64,000 nt of DNA from Rhodocollybia butyracea (taxonomy: Eukaryota; Basidiomycota; Agaricomycetes; Agaricales; Omphalotaceae), in NCBI GenBank assembly GCA_015501585.1, contig JADNRY010000028.1, positions 186,001 to 250,000 of the forward strand, given 5' to 3'. Of this stretch, positions 22,848 to 34,342 are shown one piece after another. The notes under the pieces were generated by a model, which was not told the DNA's origin, made no database searches, and saw only the letters and a program-made list of their open reading frames with translations. Every line of letters begins with the position of its first letter. The first letter of the stretch is position 1. A program made the position numbers and the translations under genes.

Positions 22848-23845
22848 GAAAAGTTCAAGTTCAGTTCGTTACTTTCTCCCAAGGTCCATGCAATTCTCCT
22901 GATCAAGGTTTCTAGCTAGGATCTTGTCCATATATCACCGACCACTGCATCCAAGTTCTATGATTGTTCTCCTCTGAGACTCGGACAGACAAGTGCTGTT
23001 GATGCCACCAGGGCTAACACAGTCTTTTTACTGCCGCATTCTGGGCAGATTGGATGCGAATTTGCTATCAATGTTTTCTATATTTACTTCCAATTTTACA
23101 TATTTACTTATGTACAGTGCGCATACCTTTATAGCGCTCATGATCTATACCAATACAGCATATCCAAGAGTTACACGCCGGTCCAGAGTTTACTCAGGCG
23201 TTGATACAAGATTAATCTACCCCAGGGGCCACACCTCAATAGTCCGAAGTCTGACTGAAGACAGAAACTGTGAATGTGACAATGCCGGTGGAGGTGGGCC
23301 TGATCATGTTCTCGGGAACCTAATCTGCCATGAGCCAGTTCAAAAGTTTCTCCGACCCAAAAGACCCCTAAAGACCCTGGTAGCAGTTCTAAGTAAAACT
23401 CTTGCATTTAGAGACCGGCATTCCGGTTCTAACGTTAGATTAACCTCACCTTTGACTTGGCGAGGTTATCAAGAAGAATCCACGAGCTGGCTTTCCACAA
23501 AGAATTGTTTAGGGAAATGTCAGTATGACTGCCCTTGACTTCCATGATTAACATTGATTATGGACATCTTATCATCGGGTTACTCCAAGTTAGGAATGGC
23601 GAACGCGATGGGGATGGTGAGGCTTATTAGTGGGTCCAGGTTTAGACTCATTAAGGCAACTGAGAACCTGTGGAGGTTGGCCTGATGGTAGTGTGGCTTG
23701 TAGCAGGTGCCAAGTAATTGTCCCACGCTTGCGACGCGCGTGCTTAGAGTCATTACGAAAGAGCAAACGAAGGTAATTTCTGCTGAAGAAGCCTTTTTAG
23801 TGATAATCCTTCAACATACAGTGTTATAAAACTGGTCTTCCAGTC
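22848..23845. other. Spacer between copies B and C
   Basis: Begins with the duplicated 3' flank common to the module. A 181-codon open frame at 22993-23538 has no family features and unlike amino-acid composition. I treat it as chance. No F-box remnant is clear here either. Confidence 0.4.
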
Positions 23846-23889
23846 ATGTCTTCCTCTCCTAAAGAAATACTGTGGGAATCGATATTACC

Positions 23890-24461
23890 ATGGATCTTCG
23901 CCTCTACGTCTCTCTTGGTGCTATCCACACTTGCTACTCTTTTACCAGATGTACTCGAACCTCTTGCGCCTTGTCTAGCACTTATCATCAGAGCTACCTT
24001 TATTGTGTGGACTCTGCCTCGTTATACATCTCATTCCGATTACTCTGTCGCGTAATCGCGCGGACTCTGCCTATGGAAACATTACTTCCCCTCCGAGGCC
24101 ACAAACCAGAGCGACGCGTCCCAGAACGTCTGGAACATTACATCATATTAATTGCTTATTGCCATGCCTGGTTATTGCTGGGTCGTCTATTGAATGGTGA
24201 GCATCTTGTTAAGTAGTAGTAGTAGTATACTTTGTGTTTCGATTGATCTTGATTCCAGTTATTCATTCCCCTGGATTTTTCCCACTCGCCGTCATGATGG
24301 CCTACACCCTAATAACGGTGGTGGCGTTTGGGAAATGCCTTTTAATTGCTGGTATCAACCAGATCTACTGGGGCCATTTCTTCGACCTGTACACTCTCAA
24401 CGACCTTCTTCTATGTGTATTCATGCGTGTAATCATTAAGGTCGCTACTCTGTTTAGTTGA
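23890..24461 (+). CDS. Small multi-helix membrane protein, family copy C, internally re-framed
   Basis: Exons 23890-24196 and 24259-24461 give 169 residues, the same length as copy A. After MDLRLYVSL a 2-base deletion throws the reading into another frame. A 1-base deletion near 24020 restores it before SLYISFRLLCRVI. Between them about 34 codons read as a Cys/Ser/Tyr-rich, poorly hydrophobic stretch (HTCYSFTRCTRTSC) instead of the first helix and half of the second. The ancestral wording (TLLPDVLEPLAP, CLALIIRATFIVW) survives in the overlapping frame that opens at the upstream ATG 23846. The second exon is intact and like the others (AFGKCLLIAGINQIYWGHFF). It may be a dying gene or a gene with an altered topology. 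Confidence 0.6.
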
Positions 24462-24869
24462 GATTCGAGAACGACTGCGTTTGTTACTTTCCCTCAAGTT
24501 CTATGCATGACACTGATCAAGATTTTTAGCTACTGGATCGTGTAGCCATTATTCCCCCATGGCATCTAACTTCCATGATCAATCGTTCCTTGCTATGTAA
24601 TGTTATTGCTACATATTTTGCTTTGAAAGCCAGTGCTTTCCGTATCTATACAATACCGGTATCTGAGCCCAGTCAACCTGAATAAAATACGTACTTAAAT
24701 GCCAAGTCCATTGTTGGTGTAGATTTACAAATATATAATTTACACCGGGATCGTTTGATTTCAGGCGCCTATCTTTAGATCATGCAGCGATCTCATCGTT
24801 GGTGTAGATGTACAAGGAAATATGATGTTCCTACCACTGCAAGAGCATACACAATCTAACCTGCACCAG

Positions 24870-26160
24870 GATTAGAAAACGGTTGAGGAGGAGCCTGATC
24901 ATAAGCTTAGTAGTCTTTCCGGCTTTCCTCCACATTGCCTGCAAAAGCATGGCTACACAAAACACAAAATGTGTCAACAACTATTCCCCTAGAACACCAA
25001 CACAAGATTGTACATACCGATCATCCCACTTCTGCTATTCAAAGAGCCCCTGGATCCAAACGACGATCCTTGCACACAATACACCTCCAAGCCCTTGCCT
25101 TTGGCTATTGATAGATTGATAGTTGAAGAACGTGTTCTACCTGTCCCAGCCTCATTGCTTCATGAGCTTCAAGAACAGATATTTTCTGGAACATCGTATG
25201 GCCATTGCCAAAGTGTTTTCTTAGATTGTCACTTGTGTTGAACTTGTCCCTATTGTCGAACACTTGAGTATCTACAAATGCGACGAGAGTGGAGTGGAGA
25301 TGGAAGAGATGATGATGATGCGACTCACAGCGGTCCTCCAAGTTGTAACACAATGTTCTCGCTCCCCGTCGCACTTGGCGCCATAACTGCATTTCAAACA
25401 AACGAGCCTCGGGTTGAGGTTATCGAGCTGTTGAACGGTTGTCGTCGCAGGTAAACCGCGAGTATCTAAGATATTGATCACTGTACGGGAGGCTCCAACC
25501 ACCAAAGAGGACCATCATGCCAGGTGTGCGGTCTTTCTTCGCGCGCCCGGATAACATCTTTGTGATTCCTTTTTTTATGTATTCCCCGGCTGTTTCCGAT
25601 GTCCATGTAGCCTTTGAGCTCATCCTTGATAGAATCCCACACTAAAAGAGGATACAGATAAGCGGAGAGTCGAGATGAAGCAGTAGGGATAATGATTTCG
25701 TACTTGTCGGCCAGTTGAATCTTTGAAGTGTTGAATAGGAAAGCCCTCGAGGCTAGTGAATGTACATCAGATAAAACAAAAAATATTGCACAGGCACGTA
25801 CAAAGTACCCGGCTCATATTTTGAATGTTGGTTGTGAAACAGTCCTAGAATTTGTGAGCAGAAATGCAGCGTGAGGACTTTGCACAAGGCGGATAGGTTC
25901 GAAAGCTGCCATAACGATACTCTGGTGTGGTCAAATGAGGAAGTTTGACCCCAGGATGCTGAGAGCGATGGCCTGTGAGTCGTGGACTGGCTGCTCGGGC
26001 ATTGTGTTGGAAGACTGCCAATATAAACGCGAGTGAATCAACAGTGTTGCTAGAGATGTCGATGAGCCGTACGCACCAGGAAAAACGGCTGGAAACAGAG
26101 AAAGGCCGACTGGCTGACTTGTCCTTCGTATCCCATAGTAAGCGCATAAGCCTCAAAAAC
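24870..26160 (-). pseudogene. F-box/zinc-finger gene remnant, copy C
   Basis: Minus-strand pieces match the 3' half of the gene at 43047-45660: VINILDTRGLPATTTVQQLD, RLVCLKCSYGAKCDGEREH, and the following exon with LRKHFGNGHTMFQKISVLEAHE. The central part is deleted near 25500, where the zinc-finger exon joins directly to sequence from much nearer the 5' side (RAKKDRTPG). Upstream pieces to about 26160 match 5' exons of the full copy only weakly. With the internal deletion and no F-box, this is a pseudogene. It lies convergent to membrane-gene copy C. Confidence 0.7.
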
Positions 26161-26493
26161 TCATCGGTCCTTTGAGCTTGAAGCTTGAAGCCTCTAGTAG
26201 TCCCTTCCCGCTAGATATACCAATGCAATTATGCGGGTTCCAGATGCCTTGAGTTATCACAGCTGGTTCTGCGAGAGTAAACGGGGATGCATGATGATCT
26301 GATCTTTTCAACGACGCGTGCAACTTCAAGCGCCCGTCTCATCGCACGTGCATATGATCTATGATCTCATCTTCGAAGTTTGTGGTGGTCTCCAGACTTT
26401 CATTACAAGTAACAAGGAGCTCGCGTCATCGGATTCAAAAATTAGCACTTCCAGTCATGCTTTCGGATTCCAATCGAGAAATTCTCTGGCACC

Positions 26494-26729
26494 ATGAATG
26501 CTCGCCTCTATGCAGTATATCGGTCTCTTGGTCCCATCTGTCTTCTGGGTCTCGTAACGGATGTTATTAACCCCTTTTACCCGCATAGGCGTCAGCACTT
26601 CAGCCTAAGTACTATGTACTCATCATTTACTTAGTTCGTGTCAGGCTTCAGCATTCTTGAGGTTGATGCTGCTCGTTCAGTTTGCAGTAAGTACGTGTAA
26701 TCATTAAGGTCACTACTCTGTTTGATTGA
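26494..26729 (+). pseudogene. Small membrane protein gene remnant, copy D
   Basis: The start is recognisable (ATGAATGCTCGCCTCTATGC, then LVTDVIN-like coding DNA) but is out of frame within 15 codons. Everything from the second helix to near the C-terminus is missing. The last 40 bases before the stop (GTGTAATCATTAAGGTCACT, then CTGTTTGATTGA) match the ends of copies C and F, and the duplicated 3' flank follows. So this is an internally deleted copy. Confidence 0.7.
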
Positions 26730-27049
26730 GATTCGAGAATAGTTCCGTTCTCGTTGCTTTCCCTTGACATTAAACAAGGTTTTTACCTGCTGGATCGCGT
26801 GGAAATATTCCCCTATTGGTTCTAACTTTCGTGATTGTTCCTTCCTGTGTTATTGCTACATATTTGACCATCGATCTTTCTGTATCTACATGTACATATC
26901 TACCATACCAATACTGCAAGGGTTACATCAGGATCTCACAGTCTCAGGCGCTTAGATCATCTGCCGAGCTCATTATTGGTGTTCAAGGAAGCATGGTATT
27001 CTTACCGCTGCAAGGGCGTTACACAATCGAGCCCGCACCAGGATCCCGT

Positions 27050-27277
27050 AGATTCATCTTGACTGAAAACGGTCGAGGAGCGTGTCCGCCAAAAATGCAA
27101 ACATAAAGGCATACATACCGATCACTCCAATACTTATGTGTACCATTCAAAGTACACTTTGGTGTTTGGGCTCGGATGGCTGTGAGATGATTCTCACATA
27201 TCAAGTTAATTGGGAAGAAGTTCCTGCGCATCAGTTTTCGATACTATATTCTTGCCAGGCATTCGCTGCGGTCCTTC
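27050..27277 (-). pseudogene. F-box gene remnant, copy D, left part
   Basis: The minus strand corresponds to the region of the full copy that reads GCEMI-type DNA around 44100-44230. The plus-strand phrase TCGGATGGCTGTGAGATGAT is shared with 44104-44123. The copy stops abruptly at 27277, at the left end of the copia element. Its continuation resumes at 32242 after the target duplication CCTTC. Confidence 0.6.
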
Positions 27278-27539
27278 TGTAGAGCAGTGGACCGGATGGA
27301 GGGAGAAGCACGAAGCTAGAAGACAAAGATAAATATATACTATCAAAGTATATCAGCATGAAGTAAGGTAAAGTCTAAATAAAAGAATACTCACATCTTA
27401 GTGGTGGTAGGACACTAAGATGTGACGAAGGCAATGAAACGAAGTAAAACTTCAGCTTAGTAACATAATTTGGAATAATAAATAAAGAAAGGTCAAAGCG
27501 ATGCATAGGCCGCCGTGTATGGAACATGATAAATCAACA
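27278..27539 (-). repeat. Left LTR (element 3' LTR)
   Basis: 262 bp, begins TGTAGAGCAGTGG and ends AAATCAACA on the plus strand. Apart from two G/A differences near its start it is identical to the matching part of the right LTR. It contains a TATAAATA-like stretch (AAATATATACTATC) that could hold promoter or polyadenylation signals. Confidence 0.92.
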
Positions 27540-27566
27540 CCCCCCCTCGAGCCAAAGACGGTGTAA

Positions 27567-30500
27567 TTAAGAAGAAGGAAATTGAGAAAGACCAAGAAGA
27601 GAACGGAAACATACAAATTTAACATGAGCAAGAGACTTTGTAAAGATATCTGCAATCATATCATCTGTGGGTACATACTTGACAATACCTTGTTTAAGTT
27701 CAACAACTTGACGAATAAAATGAAAATGAATGTCAATATGTTTAGTACGAGCATGAAAAGTAGAATCTTTTGATAATCGAGTAGTTGGATCATCCATAGA
27801 CTGAAAGAGTTCAGTGAACAACTTTTGGATCCAAATAAGTTCCTTCGAGGCATGCGTGAGTACAACATATTCCAACTCGGTACTGGAGAGAGTGACAATT
27901 GGCTGCTTCTTTGCGCTCCAAGAAATAGCGCCATCACCAAAGAAGAACACATAGCCTGAGTATGAATGCCTGTGCAAAAGCTGGCCCCAATCCGCATCGG
28001 AAAATCCATGAACCGAGAGGGGACCATGACCTCCAAGAACTAGGATAAAATCCAAAGTGCAGTTCAAGTACCTGTAAATCCAAATGACTGCAACCCAGTG
28101 GGTTGTGCCATGAGGTTCATGCATATAACATGCAACAATCGAAATGGAATAAGTGATATCCGGGCGAGAGATCCTAGATGCGTACTGAAGTGATCCAACA
28201 GCTTCACAATAAGTAACAACCTCGGAAGGAGTAAGGAGAGTAGGAGAAACGCTAGGAGAATTAACCAATAGGTCAATACCTGGTTCCATGGGAGTAGTGA
28301 CAGGTCGAGTGTGCTCTTGACCAAATCACTTGACAATGCATTCAAGATATCCTCATTGGCTAATAGTGATAGTGCAATCTTTGAGGTTGCGGGTAACGGC
28401 AAATCCAAGAAGCCAGTTAATCTGGCCAAGGAATTTGATGTCAAAGCGTGAGGAAAGTGTTGACTTGAGCTGATCCATTGAGTCGTCATTGTCAGCAATC
28501 ATTGTGAAGTCATCTGTAGCAGCTCCAAAAATCTGATATCTATTGCTGTTAGACTTATAGAAGACAGCAGGGTCAGCATGGCAAACCGAAAAGCCTCCAT
28601 CCAAAGCTTCTTTACGAAGCTTCTGATACCATTCATGACAGCCTTGCTTACTACCATACAGTGGTTTCAGCAATTTACAGACAACATCTTCTCCAACAAG
28701 ATCAGCAGGAATGGTATGGAATTGAGAATAGAGTAGCAGGAGCTCCATGTAAAGCTCGTTATGAAGTTCAGCCTGTAAGTAGGCATTCTTCACATCCGCC
28801 TGTTCGATTTTAGCGCCTTTTGATGCGCCAACCGATAATAAAAGTCGGAGTGTCTCGGGCTTGACAACTGGAGCAAAGGTTTCAGAGAAATCTACTCCAA
28901 AAATTTGGGAGTAGCCTCCAACGACAATCTGGGCCTTGTAACGGACAACAATGTTCTGGTCGTTTAATTTTCAGACAAGTACGGCGCAGGATTTCGCGAC
29001 ATTCATGCCGCGCGGGCGCTTAACTAAGTGCCAAGTGTCGAAACTTTCACAACTTGTTAGCTCTTCCTCATACCCTTGTGCCCACTCTGCTGCTTCCTTT
29101 GACCTCAATGCCTCTTGGATTGTTCAAGGCCCATCTTCAGCAGCTAATAGCCACTCGTGCTCAAACCCTGTGTTGAATAGCAGGTCCTCTTCTTCATCTC
29201 CATACACAGCATCAAAAATTGCTGTAGAAGCAATTCCTGAGGATTTTGACATCCTGTTGACATTGTAGTAGCCTGGAGCGGGTCTAGAGCAGCGTGGACA
29301 CGATTCATCCTCGACTTGAGGATCAGGAGAAGGAGAAGGGGATGGAATGGAAGTTAGTGGAGATGGAGGGTCATATGGAGGAATAGGAGAAGGATTTTGA
29401 ATGTTGGGAGTCTCAGAAGGTTGAGACGATTTTAGAGGTGAGTTTTTTCGAAGTTTGTTGGTGTTGGCCAGAGGGATTGACTATTTCCGTGTCCCCCTCA
29501 ATCACGATAGGCACCTCGACAAGAATTTCATCGGGATTAGCGTAGATATTTTGTTCAACGCTTACTTTCCTTTTCATTGGCCAATAAACTCTATACCCTT
29601 TTGATTCTTTGTCCATTCCCATGAACAACACCCTCTCGGCATGAGCATTAAGTTTCGGAGCATCAACCTTAACCCAAATTAGAGCACCAAATTCTCGAAG
29701 ACCCAATAAACCAGGAATTTCGCCTGTCACCTTCTGATGGGGAGAAATGCGACCTGGTAGTGCAGCATGGCTGGTCTGGTTCTTCAACCAGACTTTGTGT
29801 GATACAGCCTCAGCCCACAAGTTCCGAGGTAATTTACCTCTTCCAAGCATTGCATGTGCGCCTTCAAGATGGGAGCAATCAGTCCATTCGGATAGTCCAT
29901 TGGACTGTGGTGAGTCATGTACGGTGAGGTAATGTTTAGTACCTGAGGTGTGCCGTCATTTTCTTGTTCATCCACTCGCCGCCTTGATCTGAACCAAGGA
30001 TCTTAATCCCTTTACAGTTCTGGTGAGTGGTGATACGAGCCTCATACGTGATGTAAGCTTCAAAAGCATCTGACTTTGATGCTAGAAAATTGACATCCTC
30101 CTCCCGACTCAATACATCCTCGAAGTTGATGGAATAATTATGACCACCAAGGGAAGTAACGTCAGCGGTACCCCACAAGTCAATGACGACCTTATCCCCA
30201 TACTCCTTTGCATCCTTGTTCTCACTATGCTTAGGGAAAGGCTTCTGAGCTGCCTTAGCCTTAACACAGTCTTCACAGAATCCAACTGATGTTGATGTAT
30301 CAACATCAATGCCACCAACTAGCTTGTTCTTCAACATGCAGCGAAGAGAGTCTTCGCTTGGATGACCCATGATACAGTGAAATTCAAACATGGTAAGACA
30401 ATGTGAAGAAGCAGCGGCAGCAATAAGCGAGGGTTCTGGAGAGGAGGTGGAGCTAATGCGATAGAGATTTTGCATGAGGGGAATAATACCAATAATGGTA

Positions 30501-31918
30501 TGTTTAGGATGTGGCGAACGGACAGTACACTGACTATCCTCAATAGTAAGGGAGTACCCAGCCTTGTCAATACAGCTAACAGAAATCAGCGTAAATGCTA
30601 GGGTTGGCGAGTAGTAAGTATTGGTAAGAGTGATTTTTGTTGGGGGCTGTTTTGGACCCATAGGAAGGTAAGTGATATGGTCACCCTTTGCCGTAGCATT
30701 GAAGACATGACCATCTGCAGTCTTGACTGGAGTTGGCGGGAGTTTAACAAGATTTGTAAATCTCGAGATATCAGGGGAGAAGTGGCGACTTGCGCCGGAG
30801 TCAATAACCTCACCGTGGTGAGTAATGGTTGCAGTTGCTAGTGCGTCAGGTCCAACATGAAAGTCGGATGTGGCTGTAAGTTTGGACGTATCTGAATCTT
30901 CACGTATGACAACGAAACTGTAGTTGACGGACATATCATCATCATTCTTCTTGTTGTTGTCGACTGAGGCTGCTGCAGCTGTCTTTCCCGTCTTTCCCTT
31001 TGACTTCTTACCCCCAAACTTCCCAAACTTCCCTTTATAGTGAGGTGATTGGCCCTCAGATCCCCCACCTTTAGCCCAGCATTGGGCTTTAGAATGACCA
31101 ACATGGTGACAGTTATCACAAATAAATTGGGAGTGGTCTACCTTCAGTCCGCCTCCAGGCTGACTAGATTTAGTCAAAAGGGCAGCCTTAGCTGCCACAA
31201 GCACAGAGTTATTAGCATCGTCGGCCTTTTCCAAGACCTCTTCATTGGCTCGCTGTCTGACCTTTTTGATAAGGAAATCAGGTGTAAGGTCAGTCAAAGA
31301 CATTTTGGCAGCAGTTTCAAGCATCTTAAAAAGATCTCGATAGGGGCCACCACAAGCCTGACAAATGTAGGTCATATAGGAGTCCTTCAGAAGTTTGTAG
31401 CCCATTCCAGCGAGTTCCTCGTACATTGTAACAAGCTGATCCATTGTTTCATGGACATCATCCTCTTCTGGCGTACGGAGATTCAACATCTTGTTCTGCA
31501 ATGTATCTGGAGCAAGGGGAGTTTTATTCTTGACAATAGAGCAAAGCTTGAGCCAAGCGGCGCTGGCCATTGTTTCGCCTTTGATCTGCAGGAAGATGGA
31601 ATTTGGGATGGTGTGGTAGATGATCTCACAAAGCTGAGCTTGTTTCATGTTGAACTTGTCAAGTGACTTGTAATATGTTTCAAGTTCATTGTTGGTAAGA
31701 GTGGTAGAGTTTCCCGGCAAGAAAAATTGTCCTTTGGTCTCTGTAAGATCCTTTGGAACTTTTACAGTTCCATTAAGATGACGGCCAAGTCCATTAGACT
31801 GTGCCGCATTCAGAATACGAGTTTTGTAGGTAATCCAATTGCTGTAGTCATCTTTGAGAGAAGGAAGGTTGAGAAGTTTAAGTGATTGATTGTTCAAGGA
31901 CATTTCTCCAGGGCCCAT
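27567..31918 (-). pseudogene. Copia gag-pol, broken
   Basis: A single gag-pol region read right to left. It has gag (from 31918, MGPGEMSLNNQS), a zinc knuckle CDNCHHVGHSKAQC, an aspartic protease with DSGASRHFS, a pre-integrase block, an integrase core, reverse transcriptase (ATDDFTMI at the catalytic site, the TDD form common in fungal copia) and RNase H (FSDADWGQLL, HFHFIRQVVELKQG). Domain order gag-PR-INT-RT-RH is that of Ty1/copia. The first 660 codons are open. A frameshift then breaks the integrase core near 29945. At least two more breaks follow, between integrase and RT (28800-29410) and between RT and RNase H (near 28320). So it is not autonomous as it stands, although the LTRs are young. 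Confidence 0.9.
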
Positions 31919-31922
31919 AACC

Positions 31923-32241
31923 TGTAGAGCAGTGGACCAGATGGAGGGAGAAGCACAAAGCTAGAAGACAAAGATAAATATATAATCTTAGTGGTGGTAG
32001 GACACTATAAACTATACCTAGAAGACAAAGATAAATATATACTATCAAAGTATATCAGCATGAAGTAAGGTAAAGTCTAAATAAAAGAATACTCACATCT
32101 TAGTGGTGGTAGGACACTAAGATGTGACGAAGGCAATGAAACGAAGTAAAACTTCAGCTTAGTAACATAATTTGGAATAATAAATAAAGAAAGGTCAAAG
32201 CGATGCATAGGCCGCCGTGTATGGAACATGATAAATCAACA
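31923..32241 (-). repeat. Right LTR (element 5' LTR) with internal duplication
   Basis: 319 bp. It matches the left LTR but has an extra block of about 57 bp after AAGATAAATATA. The extra block is made of LTR-internal sequence (TCTTAGTGGTGGTAGGACACTA) and a second copy of CTAGAAGACAAAGATAAATA. Since new insertions copy both LTRs from one template, the extra block must have arisen after insertion or been lost from the other LTR. Confidence 0.9.
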
Positions 32242-32246
32242 CCTTC

Positions 32247-32880
32247 TTTGCGCCCGGATCAAATCTTAAGCTACAAGAACGCACAGATAAGCGGACAGAG
32301 TCGAGACAAAGTAGCGGGGATAACGATTTAGTACTTGTCAGCCAGTTGGGTCTTCACAGCATCAAATAAAGCAACACTCTCAAGGCTAGCGAGGTGTATT
32401 AGACACCCAAACTAGAACATTACCAAATTTGGTGTGCAGACGCGTACGAAGTACCTACCTCATATTTTAAATGTTTATTGTGAGGTTAGATCACAAAAAA
32501 TGTCACAAAAAAATGCAACATGAGGACCGCGTACGAGGCAGGTAGATTCAAATGCTGCCAGAACAATACTCTTGTGAGATCAAACAAAGACCAGGATGTG
32601 TCGTATGAACTGTGGACCAGCTGCTTGGGGCATTGTGTCGGAAGATCTACCAAGCTAAAAGTGAACAATGTTGCTAGATGACACTTGTATGCACCATGTG
32701 GCGGTGACGTTGGTTGAACATTGTTTCGAGGACAGGGAACAGAGAAAGCCTGACTTGTCCTTCATATCCCATAAGAAACTTGTTACTCCATCGCAGTTTG
32801 TAATTATAGAACTCAAGAAAGGCTGGAATATGAAGTAAAGAAAGACGTTAGCCAAAAAGAACAACTAAGAAAACAGCGGA
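32247..32880 (-). pseudogene. F-box gene remnant, copy D, right part
   Basis: Continuation of the copy interrupted by the copia element. The plus-strand phrase CTTTGCGCCCGGATCAAATC, then GCACAGATAAGCGGA, parallels 25530-25660 in copy C and 34720-34740 in copy E. The exon-intron structure is not recoverable and stops are present in all frames. Confidence 0.55.
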
Positions 32881-33340
32881 GTAATGTGCTTGTCACCTAT
32901 GTCCCTTCCTGATATCCAGTTATGGTCAGCGGCTCAGTCACACCGCATCTCCTTCCCAAATAGGTAGCATTCCAACCTCCCCCCTTCCTTCCCTTTTGGT
33001 TCAGATTTGGTTGGAAAGAAGGATTAAGAAGTGATCTACCTTGGGTTATATTCTCAGGTTGTGGCAGGCATTGCTGTTTGGTTTCCAGCTTGTGGGAGCT
33101 TCAAGTGGGGTGACAGGAAAGGTAGAAGGGAGTGAGATATACTGATACGAAAGATTGGCGGCATCATGGCTGGGCCTAGGAATTTCAGGGATCCGACTTT
33201 GCCAACAACAAGCCTTGATCTGATTGGCCATCAGCACGGCTGATTGGTCAAGCGTTTGATGGGTACGTAGACACTGACAGTTTTCAATAAAGATAAAGGA
33301 GTATTAAAAAATTGGCTCTTGTCGTCCAAGAAACCCCACC
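32881..33340. other. Spacer before membrane-gene copy E
   Basis: Nothing coding is seen. Weak similarity to other module 5' flanks ends near 33300. Short open frames on the minus strand (for example 33046-33237) have no family features. Confidence 0.35.
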
Positions 33341-34342
33341 ATGAATCCTCGTCTCTATGTTGCTCTCTTGATCCCATCTGTGCTGATGGCTCTTGTTACA
33401 GACATTATTGAACCTCGCCTAGCCCTCATCATCAAGCTTGTGTGGATTCCTTCCTCGCTCTACCTTTCATTCTGGTTACTCTGTCACATGATCACACAGG
33501 CGCCTATGGACACATTACTTCCCCTCCGAGGCCATGAAATGGAACGATGTGTCCCAGAATGTCTGGAACATTATATTACACTAATCACTTATGGTCATGT
33601 CTGGTTGATGCTGGGCCATCTATTGGACTGTTGAAACTAGATTACCACTTATGAGTCGTATCTAATCAGTAATGTGAGTCGACTAGACGCACTTGCTATA
33701 TGATCGATGAACTGTTGATATATGCTATGTTGAAACTCACCCTCAAACACTAGACGCAGCCTCTATGCAGGTTCGTATAGATGTAGTCAATTATGCCATT
33801 CGCTATTAGTCTTATGATACATAGCTTGTACCCTGCCTTGCAGTACCTATGAACAATACCTATAGAATTACCATACGGACTCCATCTTCTAGGGTACATT
33901 ATGCACATGTATATGCACTATGTTTAGCAGTACGACTCAAGTAGACTCATACATTGTTATAGAGTTTATTATATTCTGTAGTATAAATACTGTAGATATT
34001 TTCCTGTAACAATAACCAAGAATCCTACTATTTGTCTGGACACTTGTTCTGCTCTCAACAAGCACTCTCTACAACTCCTGTAACACCCTTACACTCTAAG
34101 GTGAGTATGCTGTCAACCTTGTGTTGACTGACCACTGTTTTGACATGGACAGTGAGTATCTTGTTGAATAATACTCTCTGGCTTGCTTAATCTCTATCTC
34201 AGTCATTCACCCCATTGGATTTATCCAACTCGCCATCATGCTGGTGTTCACCCTGATAACAATTGTAGCTTTTGGGAAATGCCTTTTGATTGCTGGTATC
34301 AACCAGAATTATCAGGGACATTTCTTTGACCTATACAAGTAG
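33341..34342 (+). pseudogene. Small membrane protein gene, copy E, split by a solo LTR
   Basis: Exon 1 (from 33341, MNPRLYVALLIPSVLMALVT) is open for 97 codons and keeps the loop phrase LEHYITLITYGHVWLM. An LTR has inserted at 33629, three codons before the normal exon end, so translation now stops within the LTR. After the LTR the original donor (GTGAGTATC), intron and acceptor are preserved. Exon 2 continues (IQLAIMLVFTLITIVAFGKC, NQNYQGHFFDLYK) but stops early at 34342, because the C-terminal 25 or so codons are replaced by F-box-derived sequence. It is inactive on both counts. Confidence 0.85.
33629..34145. mobile_element. Solo LTR, 517 bp, with 5-bp target duplication
   Basis: Starts TGTTGAAACT and ends TTTTGACA, flanked by TGGAC on both sides (33624-33628 and 34146-34150). 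Removing the insert restores the exon-intron junction of the membrane-protein gene. There are no internal coding domains. A TATAAATA box lies near 33981. It is unrelated in sequence to the LTRs of the copia element at 27.3-32.2 kb, so a second LTR family is present. It formed by recombination between two LTRs of a full element. Confidence 0.9.

Larger units (their letters stand above)
27278..32241 (-). mobile_element. Ty1/copia LTR retrotransposon, inserted in an F-box copy
   Basis: The element lies on the minus strand, 4964 bp, bounded by LTRs starting TG and ending CA on the plus strand and flanked by the 5-bp duplication CCTTC (27273-27277 and 32242-32246). The left LTR (27278-27539, 262 bp) and right LTR (31923-32241, 319 bp) differ by only two substitutions where aligned. 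The right LTR also holds an internal extra stretch of about 57 bp. The near-identity means a recent insertion. The host sequence on either side is a copy of the F-box gene, which was already decayed or was broken by the insertion. Confidence 0.93.

Noticed and set aside
22993..23538. 181-codon plus-strand open frame
   Set aside because: No similarity to sibling modules in this frame, no domain features, and composition unlike real neighbours.
28951..29268. 105-codon plus-strand open frame
   Set aside because: Antisense to the segment between integrase and reverse transcriptase of the copia element.
31049..31666. 205-codon plus-strand open frame
   Set aside because: Antisense to the gag part of the copia element.
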